NCBI GenBank assembly: GCA_035575925.1 | Contig: DATLXK010000058.1 | Span: 62,001 to 126,000, forward strand | DNA length: 64,000 nt | Source: DASWTL01 sp035575925 | Lineage (GTDB): Bacteria > Bacteroidota > Bacteroidia > Sphingobacteriales > Sphingobacteriaceae | Direction of reading: 5' to 3' | Part shown: positions 50,769-60,754 of the stretch, piece by piece | Numbering within the stretch: position 1 is the first letter of the stretch | Layout of the letters: each line of letters starts with the position of its first letter | Program-made: the position numbers and the translations under genes | Notes under the pieces: generated by a model | What the model was told of the DNA's origin: nothing | Seen by the model: the letters and a program-made list of their open reading frames with translations, nothing else | Database searches by the model: none

Positions 50769-52016
50769 ATGATCGTCTTAAAACTGATATTAGAGAGCTT
50801 TAATTTTGCTTTTCAGGCTCTTAGGGAGAATAAGCTTCGTACTGTTCTTTCTCTTTTAGGTATTACCATAGGCATAATGACCATTATTGGCGTTTTTTCA
50901 GCTGTGGATACTCTTCGCAATAATCTTCAAAGCAGCGTAGACAAGCTGGGCAGTAATACGATATATATTCACAAATGGCCATGGGGCGGTGGGGGCGATT
51001 ACCCGTGGTGGAAATACATGAACAGGCCGGTTGCGGGAATTAAGGATTATGAAAAATTAACCAATAGAATGCAGGGTGCTGAAGGGATTTCCTTTGAAGC
51101 ATCCATGGGCAATCGAACGTTAAAATATAAAAGCCAAAGCATTGAAGGGGCACAAATTACAGCAGCATCTCATGATTATTATAAAACCTGGCAATTTGAT
51201 CTTACAGATGGAAGATACTTTACGGAAGCTGAATCCAATGGAGGCAGTTCCATTGCAATTATAGGTTCAACCATATCTGAGGGATTATTTCCAAATGAAA
51301 ACCCTATTGGAAAAAACATCACTGCATTGGGGCGAAAAATAACGGTAGTAGGGGTATTTAAGGAAGAAGGTGAAGATATGTTGGGAATATCTTCAGATAA
51401 AATAATTTTGATACCGTTAAGTTTTGCCAGAGGCGTTATAGATATCAAAAGTGATCGGTATGATCCTCAAATTACAGTAAAAGGCAAAGAAAATGTTTCA
51501 GTTGCTGAGCTGGAAAGTGAATTGAGAGGCCTTATGAGATCAATAAGAAGAATCAGTCCGCGTGATGATGATAATTTTTCTTTGAATAAAACCACTATTA
51601 TTACTGCTCAATTAGATCAGCTTTTCAGAATAGTTAATTTTGCCGGGGCTTTTATTGGCGGCTTTTCCATTTTGGTTGGCGGCTTCGGAATTGCTAATAT
51701 TATGTTCGTATCTGTTAAAGAGCGTACCAATATTATAGGTATACAAAAATCCCTTGGAGCAAAAAATTACTTTATTATGCTTCAGTTCCTTATAGAAGCC
51801 ATTTTACTTTGTCTTATGGGAGGTATAATAGGGCTTGGGATAGTTTATCTGCTTGCATTTATCCTTAAAACGTTTGCAGATCTGGCAATAGTGGTAGATC
51901 TGGACAAAGTGATCCTTACCATTATACTCTCGTCAGCAATTGGATTAATTTCTGGTTTTATTCCTGCATTCATGGCTTCGCGTCTTGATCCGGTTGAAGC
52001 AATAAGAAGCAAATAA
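50769..52016 (+). CDS. FtsX/MacB-type ABC transporter permease
   Basis: 415 residues: an N-terminal helix (TVLSLLGITIGIMTIIGVFS), a large MacB_PCD periplasmic domain (about 50-280) and three C-terminal helices with ERTNIIGIQKSLGAKN and ASRLDPVEAIRSK, the FtsX family end. Its ATPase is not adjacent, so it must be encoded elsewhere. Probably exports a peptide, lipoprotein or antibiotic, as MacB does. The gene ends four bases before the convergent kinase gene. Confidence 0.9.
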   Translation: MIVLKLILESFNFAFQALRENKLRTVLSLLGITIGIMTIIGVFSAVDTLRNNLQSSVDKLGSNTIYIHKWPWGGGGDYPWWKYMNRPVAGIKDYEKLTNRMQGAEGISFEASMGNRTLKYKSQSIEGAQITAASHDYYKTWQFDLTDGRYFTEAESNGGSSIAIIGSTISEGLFPNENPIGKNITALGRKITVVGVFKEEGEDMLGISSDKIILIPLSFARGVIDIKSDRYDPQITVKGKENVSVAELESELRGLMRSIRRISPRDDDNFSLNKTTIITAQLDQLFRIVNFAGAFIGGFSILVGGFGIANIMFVSVKERTNIIGIQKSLGAKNYFIMLQFLIEAILLCLMGGIIGLGIVYLLAFILKTFADLAIVVDLDKVILTIILSSAIGLISGFIPAFMASRLDPVEAIRSK

Positions 52017-52019
52017 CAT

Positions 52020-52994
52020 CTATAGCTTTTCTGCCTCGGCTAATAGTTGTTCCTTATTTATAGGCACTACACCAACATGTTCGCAAACCAACCCCCCCGC
52101 TATATTTGCTATAGCAGCCGTTTTAAATGCATCGATTCCTGCACCCAAACAAACAGCAGTTGTAGCAATTACGGTATCACCTGCACCTGAAACATCGGCA
52201 ATGTTCCGAATATGTGCCGGGATTAACTTATTTTCACCGTCAGAGCTCATGAAAACACCCCGCTCAGAAAGTGTAACCATTACATTCCGTATATTAAGCT
52301 GTTGCTGAAGCTGCTCAACTGCTTTTTCAACTTCGTGAATATTTGCAGCATCAATACTTAATTTCAATCCATCACTTAATTCCTGTAAGTTGGGTTTAAA
52401 AAGTGTGACATTATGATAGCTCATAAAGTTTCGCTTTTTAGGATCCACCACTGTTTTAATATTGTTTTGTTCTGCTAACAAAACAACCTGAGATATAAGC
52501 TCTTCAGTGATTATGCCTTTATCGTAATCTTCAAAAATCAGGGCATTAATATTATGCTGAGAAATGATATCACTGATCCGCATGGTTAAAGCTTGAGTGG
52601 TATCTGCACTGATATTTTGAATATTCTCTTCATCAACCCGCAGAATTTGCTGATTGTGACTAATGATACGTGTTTTTACTGTGGTTTGGCGCCCGTCAAC
52701 CTGCAAAATACCTTCAGTAGAAAGATTTTGATCTTTTAGCAAATTTATGAAATGAGTACCTTCAATATCCATACCAATAACAGAACATAAATAAGGAGTA
52801 GCTCCTAAAGCCTTTACGTTTAGTGCTACATTTGCTGCTCCCCCGAGCCTGTTCTCCTTTTTGGTTACCGATACGATAGGAACAGGTGCTTCCGGTGATA
52901 TCCGCTCCACCTTGCCCCACAAATAAGCATCTACCATCACGTCTCCAATGATCAGAATATTGAGTGAATTAAATTTATCAAAGATTCCGGTCAT
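52020..52994 (-). CDS. PfkB-family kinase, RfaE1/HldE N-domain-like
   Basis: 324 residues. NILIIGDVMVDAYLWG with ERISPEAPVP at the N-terminus, GGAANVALNVKALGA, and the C-terminal PfkB signature DVSGAGDTVIATTA. These are the marks of the kinase half of HldE (heptose-7-phosphate kinase), here without the nucleotidyltransferase half. It would phosphorylate D-glycero-manno-heptose 7-phosphate for LPS heptose. Confidence 0.88.
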   Translation of the reverse strand: MTGIFDKFNSLNILIIGDVMVDAYLWGKVERISPEAPVPIVSVTKKENRLGGAANVALNVKALGATPYLCSVIGMDIEGTHFINLLKDQNLSTEGILQVDGRQTTVKTRIISHNQQILRVDEENIQNISADTTQALTMRISDIISQHNINALIFEDYDKGIITEELISQVVLLAEQNNIKTVVDPKKRNFMSYHNVTLFKPNLQELSDGLKLSIDAANIHEVEKAVEQLQQQLNIRNVMVTLSERGVFMSSDGENKLIPAHIRNIADVSGAGDTVIATTAVCLGAGIDAFKTAAIANIAGGLVCEHVGVVPINKEQLLAEAEKL

Positions 52995-53055
52995 TTAGTT
53001 ATAATTTTAGTTTTTGCTTAACGGCAATGAGGCATATTTCAACCTCCAACTCCAG

Positions 53056-54252
53056 CTATTTCAATTTTCCCAACGCTGTTTTAATACGTTTCATAGCTTC
53101 TATTAATTTCTCATCAGCTGCTGCGTATGAAATGCGTATAGACTTTGGATCGCCAAAAGAATCGCCGCTCACTAATGCTATATGACCTTTATTTAAAAGA
53201 TATAGCGCCAAGTCATCTGCATTTTTAATCATTTCACCTTCTTCTGTTTTTTTATCAAAGAAAGAGCTCACATCAGGAAAGAAATAAAATGCCCCGGCCG
53301 GCAGATTTACCTTTAATCCCGGAATATCTTTTAAAAGTCCATACACTAAATCCCGGCGACGTAAAAAGACTTCTTTCATTTCTTTAACACTTTCCAATCC
53401 ACCTTCATAAGCTGAAATACCTGCTCGCTGTGTTATTGAACAAGTACCGGAAGTGATCTGGCTTTGAAGTTTATCGCAAGCATCAGCAATTTCTTTATTG
53501 CTTGCAGAGTAACCTATCCTCCAACCGGTCATTGCGTATGCCTTTGATAAGCCGTTTATAATGATTACACGATCCTTAATACTTTGAAACTGGGCTATGG
53601 ATTCATGTTCATTAAGAAAGTTTATATGTTCGTAGATCTCGTCAGAAATAATGTAAATGCCCGGATGCTTTTCAAATACCTCTGCCAGAGCTGCAAGCTC
53701 ACCATGCGTGTAAACAGTTCCGGTAGGATTGTTAGGAGATGAAAACATAAAAAGCTTGCTTTTTGGAGTTATCGCAGCTTCTAATTCCTGAGGAGTAATT
53801 TTAAAATCACTTTCTATAGTGGTATCTATAAATACTGATTCCCCTTCGGCGAGTTTAACCAACTCGGAATATGAAACCCAATATGGAGTAGGGATAATCA
53901 CCTCATCGCCGGGATTGATCAGGCACATAATAACATTTGCCAAAGATTGCTTGGCTCCCGTAGATACTACGATCTGATCAAAATTAAAATCAAGATTGTT
54001 TTCGCGTTTTAGTTTGGATGAAACAGCCTTCCGTAATTCCGGATAACCGGCCACCGGTGTGTAATATGAATAGTTTTGATCAATAGCGTCCTTCGCAGCT
54101 TTCTTTACAAAATCAGGAGTATGGAAATCTGTTTCTCCCAAACTCAGGCTAATTACATCTACGCCCTTCGCTGCAAGTTCTCTTCCAAGCTTAGCCATTT
54201 TAATTGTTGCCGACTCGCTCAGTTTGGTAATTCTATCTGATAAAATATTCAT
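53056..54252 (-). CDS. aspartate aminotransferase-type PLP enzyme
   Basis: 398 residues from the ATG giving MNILSDRITKLSES. PLP lysine in NGLSKAYAMTGWRIGY; also SPNNPTGTVY, IISDEIYEH and, at the C-terminus, RISYAAADEKL. A class I aminotransferase of the AspC/AspB type; the substrate could also be other amino acids. A Bacteroidetes -7 element lies 19 bases upstream. It lies 62 bases upstream of the kinase gene on the same strand. Confidence 0.93.
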   Translation of the reverse strand: MNILSDRITKLSESATIKMAKLGRELAAKGVDVISLSLGETDFHTPDFVKKAAKDAIDQNYSYYTPVAGYPELRKAVSSKLKRENNLDFNFDQIVVSTGAKQSLANVIMCLINPGDEVIIPTPYWVSYSELVKLAEGESVFIDTTIESDFKITPQELEAAITPKSKLFMFSSPNNPTGTVYTHGELAALAEVFEKHPGIYIISDEIYEHINFLNEHESIAQFQSIKDRVIIINGLSKAYAMTGWRIGYSASNKEIADACDKLQSQITSGTCSITQRAGISAYEGGLESVKEMKEVFLRRRDLVYGLLKDIPGLKVNLPAGAFYFFPDVSSFFDKKTEEGEMIKNADDLALYLLNKGHIALVSGDSFGDPKSIRISYAAADEKLIEAMKRIKTALGKLK

Positions 54253-54270
54253 TTTTTTGCTGATATTTTG

Positions 54271-54278
54271 CAAATATA
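54271..54278 (-). promoter_or_regulatory. -7 promoter element of the aminotransferase gene
   Basis: TATATTTG on the minus strand, 19 bases before the ATG, matches TAnnTTTG. No convincing TTTG is seen at the -33 distance, so the assignment is moderate. Confidence 0.4.
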
Positions 54279-54327
54279 TAAAGCCAGCAGGAATTTAGTT
54301 AAAGATTAATAAAGAATTACCGGTTTT

Positions 54328-55356
54328 GTGATATTTTCAAAACCCATAGGCATTTTCTTTAAATTTGTAATTTACTTAGCCTTGCAACCACAAAAAAAAA
54401 TCATTCTTATTTCTTTAATTACAGGCATTATTTTAATGCTGGCAAAGTTCGTTGCATATTTTGCCACATCTTCAAACGCCATCTTAACAGACGCTGCAGA
54501 AAGTATTGTAAATGTACTGGCTAGTTCTTTTGCTTTTTATAGTATATATCTGGCTGCAATGCCGCGTGATAAAAATCATCCTTATGGCCACGGAAAGGTA
54601 GAGTTCTTTTCGGTTTTTGTAGAAGGTATATTAATTCTGATTGCCGGAATACTGATCGTGTTCAAATCTATTTACAATCTGTTTTTTCCTCATGAGATCC
54701 AGACTTTATTAATTGGAACTATAATCATTGCGGTAACAGGGGCTATCAATTTTATATTAGGGTACTATTTAATAGAGCAAAGTCGCAAGTTAAATTCGCT
54801 CATTTTATACGCAGATGGCAAACACCTGCAAACTGATGCATATTCCAGCGTCGGATTAGTTGCCGGCCTGCTTCTTATATATTTTACAGGCATACATTAC
54901 CTGGATAGTATTTTATCTATTTTACTTGGTCTGTATATTATTTACAATGGCTATAAATTGTTCAGAAAGTCTATTGGTGGGCTCATGGACGAGTCGGATT
55001 TTGTGGTTGTTAAAGAAGTAATAGATATTTTAAATCATAATCGTAAAGAAGCATGGATTGATGTTCATAATCTTCGTACCCAGCGGTATGGGAACGAACT
55101 TCACATTGATTGTCATCTTACATTACCTTATTATTTTGACCTGGTTAAAGTGCATGAAGAGGTGTCGGAGGTGGATGCATTAATTAATAATAAAGTCCGT
55201 GTTAAAACCGAGTTGTTTATTCATTCAGATCCATGCTTGCCCCAATGCTGTCATTATTGCCGGATGGCTGACTGCCCGGTTAGAAGTGAGGCAAAACTTA
55301 AAGACATTACGTGGACTATGGATAATATCACTCAAAACAAAAAGCATTTTCAATGA
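54328..55356 (+). CDS. cation diffusion facilitator (CDF) transporter with Cys-rich tail
   Basis: 342 residues: six helices (about 20-225) with the CDF metal sites TDAAESIVN and HLQTDAYSSVG and the HPYGHGKVEF loop; a cytoplasmic C-terminal domain has IDVHNLRTQRYGN and IDCHLTL. The extreme C-terminus has HSDPCLPQCCHYCRMADCP, five cysteines and one histidine that are not part of the standard fold and may sense or bind metal. Start GTG; an in-frame TTG at 54382 is a shorter choice. The stop overlaps the Nudix start by four bases (ATGA). Confidence 0.9.
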   Translation: MIFSKPIGIFFKFVIYLALQPQKKIILISLITGIILMLAKFVAYFATSSNAILTDAAESIVNVLASSFAFYSIYLAAMPRDKNHPYGHGKVEFFSVFVEGILILIAGILIVFKSIYNLFFPHEIQTLLIGTIIIAVTGAINFILGYYLIEQSRKLNSLILYADGKHLQTDAYSSVGLVAGLLLIYFTGIHYLDSILSILLGLYIIYNGYKLFRKSIGGLMDESDFVVVKEVIDILNHNRKEAWIDVHNLRTQRYGNELHIDCHLTLPYYFDLVKVHEEVSEVDALINNKVRVKTELFIHSDPCLPQCCHYCRMADCPVRSEAKLKDITWTMDNITQNKKHFQ

Positions 55357-55808
55357 TGTATCCATTCAATGTAAGAGTCTACGGGCTATTGATTAATGAT
55401 AAAAGACAGATACTATTAAGTGATGAAGAAGAGCACGGTATGAGGTTCATTAAGTTTCCAGGCGGCGGATTAGAATTTGGCGAAGGGTTGCTTGATGGGT
55501 TAAAACGTGAATTTAGTGAAGAGTGCAATGTCGAAATAGAAGTTCTAGAGCATTTTTACACTACGGATTTTTTTGTAAAATCTGCCTTTGATGATAGCCA
55601 GGTAATTAGCATTTACTATTATGTTAAACCCAAAACAGAACTTTTATTGAATTTTAAAAAACTATTGTTTGATTTTGATAGTCAGGCAGAGTTGCTTCAG
55701 GCGTTCAGATGGAAAAGTATTGACGAACTGGATGAAAATGATGTAACCTTCCCGGCAGACAAACGGGTAGTGGCACTTTTAAAAAGGACCTGGATTGCTA
55801 ATAGTTAA
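55353..55808 (+). CDS. Nudix hydrolase
   Basis: 151 residues. The Nudix box GGGLEFGEGLLDGLKREF, then SEECNVEI, follows the G-x5-E-x7-RE-x2-EE pattern, with N in place of the usual last glycine. It cleaves a nucleoside diphosphate linked to another moiety; the substrate cannot be inferred. Translationally coupled to the CDF gene. Its 3' end overlaps the convergent LtaS-type gene by 11 bases. Confidence 0.9.
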   Translation: MMYPFNVRVYGLLINDKRQILLSDEEEHGMRFIKFPGGGLEFGEGLLDGLKREFSEECNVEIEVLEHFYTTDFFVKSAFDDSQVISIYYYVKPKTELLLNFKKLLFDFDSQAELLQAFRWKSIDELDENDVTFPADKRVVALLKRTWIANS

Positions 55809-57657
55809 TATATTGTTGAAAAACTGATTGCATGTAAGCTTTTCCCATATTTACCAGAGAATCATTCTTTGAATAATTTTCTTTTCGCCGGTAAATAACA
55901 TGTTTACCTACGTTATCAAATGAAGTACTTTGTTCAGGAGTAACTATTCCAAAGCCATTATCCCAGTTAAAAAATGCAAATTCTTTTGAAGTATTTAACA
56001 GGTTCTGGCCCCATTTGTATTTTTCTGATGAAATATTCAGCTGCGATAACAACGTTGTAGCAATATCCGTCTGACTGCCTATTTTGTTTAATTTTTTACC
56101 GCGAAATTCTTCTTTAATTACATTGCCAAAAAAAATCAGGGGTATGCGGTATCTGCCTGGATTAAAACTTTCATATTTGTTACCAGGCAGTCTGTGACCA
56201 TGATCGGCAACTATTATAAACAATGTATTGTTATACCATGGTGTTTGTTTGGCTTTTTCTATATAATTGTGCAGGACCGAATCTGTATAAAAAGCAGTGC
56301 TTCTGAATTTATTTTCTACTGCCGGGCCCGGATAATGTGGATTACCGGGAAGTTCAAATGGTTCATGATTGGATAAAGTAAGCAGTGTAGAAAAAAAGGG
56401 TTGCTGATGCTTCGACAGGTCGGTTAACTGTCGCTTAAAAACAATGTGATCATGCGTGCCCCATTTAGAGTTTTTGTCAGCGGCTTTAAATGAATTTTGA
56501 TCTACCAGGTTATCAAATCCATGGCTTAATATATAAGATTTCATATTGGAGAATTCGCTTTCCCCTCCATAGAAAAATGATGTATAATATCCTGTCTGCT
56601 GTAAATCTGCCGCTATTGCCGGCAGTTTTTCATGTTTATTGTTTTCTTTTACGATACTTCTGATAGCTTGTGAAGGGAATCCGCTAAGTATGGCTGTAAG
56701 TCCCTTGTCGGTTCTGTCGCCCGACGCATATATATTAGTAAAAAGTACGCCAGAGCGTACTAATTTATCTATTCCTGGTGTTATACCTTTTTCGCCTCCC
56801 AAACTTTCAATAATATCTGCAGTGAAGCTTTCAAGTATGATGAGCACGACATTTGGTCGCTGTGTAGTTAATAAAAAGATAGACTTTTCACCTTTACCGG
56901 CATAAAGCTGATGCACTAGTGCGTTTGCTTTATGTTGGGGAAAATACTTATAAGGGTTATCACCGGCAGACTTCTTAAGCCAATCATGTAACAGGTTCCA
57001 ATGTGTGTTTACTGCCGCATGGTTTAATATGGGCTTGTTAGAAAAATAAGCCATACTCGGATTTATTGGGGCGAGCTGCCATCCGCCGCGTATAATAAGT
57101 CCGGCCATGGTAATAAACAATAATGCAGACAGCACCTTCACCCATAATGTCATCATCACATCCGGCAGTGTAAACTGAATTATTCTTTTTGAAAGCCAGA
57201 TACCAATAAAAATCATTAAAACAGCGATTAAAACCGACAAAAACAGCGGGGAGGAAGCAGCGGATGCAAATGCTTCGTTTGGGGAACTGAAAGCTAATTG
57301 AAATGCCCTGTAATTTACTTTAGATCCCCATTCGCGGTAAATATTTAAATTGATTACACTAATTAATGTAATTAGCGAAATTGTAATATAAACATAGGCT
57401 CGTGGAACGCTGGTTGATAGCTTTAGCCTCGGAAAAAGCCATAATACAATATAAATAAGCAGTGGAATTGCTGAAATATATACGGCAGTTGAAAAATCCA
57501 GTCTGAGCCCGTTTACATACGTGGAAACCACCTCGTGTGGACTGACTGCTAATTTATCAGAAAAAAATATAAGAAATATCGAACGATCGATAAAGAAGAA
57601 GATCAGCCAAAAGCAGACAAACCGTAATAATACCTGCAAGGTTTTTAGCATGAACAA
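55798..57657 (-). CDS. LtaS-type membrane sulfatase-fold transferase
   Basis: 619 residues: five membrane helices (about 5-200), then a periplasmic alkaline phosphatase/sulfatase domain (about 260-600). The active-site threonine is in ASGDRTDKGLTAILSG, metal residues in VVLIILESFTAD, and an IIVADHGHRLPG motif with aspartate and histidine. Gram-negative members transfer phosphoglycerol or phosphoethanolamine to glycans. No teichoic acid in this phylum is implied. Divergent from the barrel gene. Confidence 0.9.
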   Translation of the reverse strand: MFMLKTLQVLLRFVCFWLIFFFIDRSIFLIFFSDKLAVSPHEVVSTYVNGLRLDFSTAVYISAIPLLIYIVLWLFPRLKLSTSVPRAYVYITISLITLISVINLNIYREWGSKVNYRAFQLAFSSPNEAFASAASSPLFLSVLIAVLMIFIGIWLSKRIIQFTLPDVMMTLWVKVLSALLFITMAGLIIRGGWQLAPINPSMAYFSNKPILNHAAVNTHWNLLHDWLKKSAGDNPYKYFPQHKANALVHQLYAGKGEKSIFLLTTQRPNVVLIILESFTADIIESLGGEKGITPGIDKLVRSGVLFTNIYASGDRTDKGLTAILSGFPSQAIRSIVKENNKHEKLPAIAADLQQTGYYTSFFYGGESEFSNMKSYILSHGFDNLVDQNSFKAADKNSKWGTHDHIVFKRQLTDLSKHQQPFFSTLLTLSNHEPFELPGNPHYPGPAVENKFRSTAFYTDSVLHNYIEKAKQTPWYNNTLFIIVADHGHRLPGNKYESFNPGRYRIPLIFFGNVIKEEFRGKKLNKIGSQTDIATTLLSQLNISSEKYKWGQNLLNTSKEFAFFNWDNGFGIVTPEQSTSFDNVGKHVIYRRKENYSKNDSLVNMGKAYMQSVFQQYINY

Positions 57658-57851
57658 ACATATCGAAAACTTAATGATGTTAAAAAACGAATAGCATTAA
57701 ATTCTATGGTTGTTGGCTAGGTTCACAAACCTGATGATATATAAAAAATAACCACCGGGTTACTGGAATACGACGCTGAAATTTCTTTGAAAAAGTCCGG
57801 AATTTTAATAATTATTTATCTATCAGGCAGTTATCTTTTTTTAATTATTTT

Positions 57852-57877
57852 AAATATCCCCTTTTGAGGGGATATTT
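57852..57877. promoter_or_regulatory. 10-base perfect stem-loop in a divergent intergenic region
   Basis: AAATATCCCC and GGGGATATTT pair perfectly around the loop TTTTGA, followed by ATTTTG. It lies 45 bases before the start of the PorV/PorQ-like gene and 195 bases from the divergent gene. It could be an attenuator, a processing site or the terminator of an unseen short transcript. Otherwise nothing is visible in this 264-base gap. Confidence 0.5.
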
Positions 57878-57921
57878 ATTTTGAAAAAATTGCTATAGGT
57901 TTAAATAGATAAAGTTAAATC

Positions 57922-58713
57922 ATGAAGCTAATCTGGAGCATATTTATCATTTGTAGTTTTTCTGCCTCGGGTCAGGTAAATCCTGGCGCCAGATTAACAG
58001 CATTAGGATCCTCGGGTGTAGCTCTACAGGATTACTGGTCGTCACAGAGTAATGAGGCAGGTCTTACTGAGGTGAACACCATAGTAGCCGCCATTAATTT
58101 TCAGCAGCAAGTTATTGATCAGGATATTAGCACACAGTCGGCTCTTATTATATATCCTGCGTTAAAGTATGTATTTGCATTAACTTTTAGCAGGTATGGT
58201 TTCTCTGCATATAATGAGCAGCTTGTTTCCCTGGCAGCTTCAAGAAGGTGGGGGCAGATATCTTTAGGCTTAGGATTCAATTATCATCAGCTTAAAATCC
58301 AAAACTACGGCTCTTCAGATGCGGTATCGGTTGATATTGGGTTTCAATACAAACTCAATAAAGATATTACCCTGGGAGCGCATGTTACTAACCCTGCCAG
58401 GAGTGGATATAATAATGAAGTTGGAGCTTCAGTACCTGTGAGTATAGATTTTGGGGGAACATACAGGGTCAGCAATAGCGTGTTGCTAACTTCAGAAATT
58501 CAAAAAACGCTTAACTCAACAACCTCATTAAAATTTGGCACAGAGTATAAAATTATTGAATGGCTGGCTTTGCGTGGTGGAATATCTTCAAATCCCGTGC
58601 GTCAATATTTTGGATTCGGTATCAGCCATCAAAAATTTCGATTTGATGCTGCAACTTATTCGCAGAGTTATTTAGGATTTGTACCTCAAATTGGATTAAG
58701 CTATGAGTTTTAA
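57922..58713 (+). CDS. outer-membrane beta-barrel protein, PorV/PorQ-like
   Basis: 263 residues with a signal peptide (KLIWSIFIICSFSASGQ). NPGARLTALGSSGVAL followed by NEAGL matches the start of PorV/PorQ-type barrels. Amphipathic strands follow and the last residues are GLSYEF, an outer membrane signature. PorV in this phylum is linked to the type IX secretion system; this copy is not near any por gene, so a generic barrel role is possible. The start of the HhH-barrel gene lies within its last 11 bases. Confidence 0.8.
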   Translation: MKLIWSIFIICSFSASGQVNPGARLTALGSSGVALQDYWSSQSNEAGLTEVNTIVAAINFQQQVIDQDISTQSALIIYPALKYVFALTFSRYGFSAYNEQLVSLAASRRWGQISLGLGFNYHQLKIQNYGSSDAVSVDIGFQYKLNKDITLGAHVTNPARSGYNNEVGASVPVSIDFGGTYRVSNSVLLTSEIQKTLNSTTSLKFGTEYKIIEWLALRGGISSNPVRQYFGFGISHQKFRFDAATYSQSYLGFVPQIGLSYEF

Positions 58714-60754
58714 ATTCTTCATCATAACTCTGATGATTGGTTTATACAGTTTGAAACGGGCAAATGCCCAGGTTGAGACAAACTTGGTTATTGAACGGAT
58801 TATTGAATCGATAGCAGATAGGGTAGGTGAGGATTTTGATTATGCGGAGCTCACTGAACGCTTAAATTCCTATCAAAAACATCCTATTAATATAAATAAA
58901 ACGAATAGTGAACAACTTGCAGAACTTATAATTTTAACACCAGTGCAGATTAATGCCCTGTTGAACCATATTAAAGAAAATGGAAATATTCTTGAATTGG
59001 TGGAGTTGCAAATTATTGAGGGGTTTGATTTGGAAACGATCAGAAAATTAACGCCATTTATTTCTGTATATCCTTATAATGCATTAACTGATATTGCAAA
59101 TGGCAGTTTAAAAAAAGGCAATCATGATGTTATGCTAAGGTTCGGACAAATAATAGAGCCACAATATGGCTATCAAATATCAGATACTGCGAAAGTCAAT
59201 AGTTATCTTGGTTCGCCAACGAGGGTATTATTGCGTTACCGTTATAATTACGGTGCCAATTTATCAGCTTCCATTAATATGGAGAAAGATGCTGGAGAGC
59301 AATTTATATCAGGCAGACAGATCCGTGGCTTTGATTTTTACTCCGGGAATGTTTTCTTGAAAAATGCTGGACGGTTTACCAAGGTTATTGTTGGCGATTA
59401 TTCACTTCAGTTTGGTCAGGGGCTATCATTATGGTCAGGGTTAGGAATTGGAAAAGGGGCGGAGGTTGCCAGTAGTGCGAAGCAGGATATGGGATTACGC
59501 CCATATACATCAACTAATGAAGCACTTTTCTTTCGTGGACTGGCTGCCACAATTAAAATAAGAAAACTGCTTTATACACCGTTTATTTCTTATTCTGATT
59601 TTGATGCCAGCCTGGCTTTTTCCAAAGTAAAAACAGCAGAAATAACTTCATTTGGTATTAGCGGACTACATCGTACTCAAACTGAGATAGCAAATAAAAA
59701 CTCAGCATCCCAATTAGTATTCGGCAATACTATACAATATGACGCTCAGAATCTGGATATAGGTATTACTGCTTACCATACCTCATTTGATCATACATTT
59801 GAAAAGGGTAAATTTTTATATAATCAATTCGACTTCTCTTCAAAAAGTCTTACAAATTTTGGGCTCAATTACAGCTATACAAATAGAAACAATTATTTCT
59901 TTGGCGAAGCTGCACATAGTTTAAATAGCGGCTTCGCATTTGTTAATGGAATTTTAACCAGTTTATCTCCGCAAGTTTCTACTATTCTATTGTATAGAAA
60001 TTATGATAAGGATTACCACTCATTTTATAATCAGGCATTTTCAGAAGCCAGTACAGCGGTAAATGAAAAAGGTTTTTATTCGGGATTAGTTATCAAACCT
60101 GTATCACAAATAGAGTTATCCGGCTATTTTGATATTTTTTCATTCCCATGGATGAAATTCAGGGTGGATGCTCCTTCAAAAGGATATGAGTTTTTATCGC
60201 AAGTGGTTTATACTTTCGGTAAAAAGCTAAAGGTTTCAGCGCGGTATCGTATCCAGTTGAAAGAAGAAAACGACGATGTAGAACAAACAGTTAATACCCT
60301 GGAAGAGGTAAGTCGGCAAAATTATCGTCTTGAATTGAATTATAAAGTAGGGGATGATTTTATAATCAGGAACCGTGCTGAAATATCTCAATACCGAAAA
60401 TCAAATTCTTCAGATGAACGTGGGTATATGATTTTTCAAGACCTGATCTATAATCCCATTCAGTCTAAATTTTCAGGTAACCTCAGGTTTGCCATTTTTG
60501 ATACACCTGGTTTTGATACGCGGATTTATGCCTATGAAAATGATGTACTATACAGCTATAGTTCACCCGCTTATCAAAACAGAGGATTGCGATTTTATAT
60601 AAACGGACGCTATACGGTTAAAAAAGGTGTAGATATATGGGCAAAATATAGTATTACAAATTACACTAACATTGATCAAATTGGCTCCGGTTTGGATATG
60701 ATACAAGGTAATAAGAGATCAGAAGTTAAATTACAATTAAGATACCAGTTCTGA
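58703..60754 (+). CDS. HhH-domain protein fused to an outer-membrane barrel
   Basis: 683 residues with a signal peptide (FKFFIITLMIGLYSLKRANAQ). Residues about 50-130 carry a ComEA-like helix-hairpin-helix pattern (ININKTNSEQLAELI, HIKENGNILELVELQII, LETIRKLTPFISV). The rest is strand-rich and ends in KLQLRYQF, a barrel signature. A DNA-binding HhH domain on the periplasmic side of an outer-membrane barrel, directly before comEC, suggests DNA uptake. It overlaps comEC by one base. Confidence 0.85.
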   Translation: MSFKFFIITLMIGLYSLKRANAQVETNLVIERIIESIADRVGEDFDYAELTERLNSYQKHPININKTNSEQLAELIILTPVQINALLNHIKENGNILELVELQIIEGFDLETIRKLTPFISVYPYNALTDIANGSLKKGNHDVMLRFGQIIEPQYGYQISDTAKVNSYLGSPTRVLLRYRYNYGANLSASINMEKDAGEQFISGRQIRGFDFYSGNVFLKNAGRFTKVIVGDYSLQFGQGLSLWSGLGIGKGAEVASSAKQDMGLRPYTSTNEALFFRGLAATIKIRKLLYTPFISYSDFDASLAFSKVKTAEITSFGISGLHRTQTEIANKNSASQLVFGNTIQYDAQNLDIGITAYHTSFDHTFEKGKFLYNQFDFSSKSLTNFGLNYSYTNRNNYFFGEAAHSLNSGFAFVNGILTSLSPQVSTILLYRNYDKDYHSFYNQAFSEASTAVNEKGFYSGLVIKPVSQIELSGYFDIFSFPWMKFRVDAPSKGYEFLSQVVYTFGKKLKVSARYRIQLKEENDDVEQTVNTLEEVSRQNYRLELNYKVGDDFIIRNRAEISQYRKSNSSDERGYMIFQDLIYNPIQSKFSGNLRFAIFDTPGFDTRIYAYENDVLYSYSSPAYQNRGLRFYINGRYTVKKGVDIWAKYSITNYTNIDQIGSGLDMIQGNKRSEVKLQLRYQF

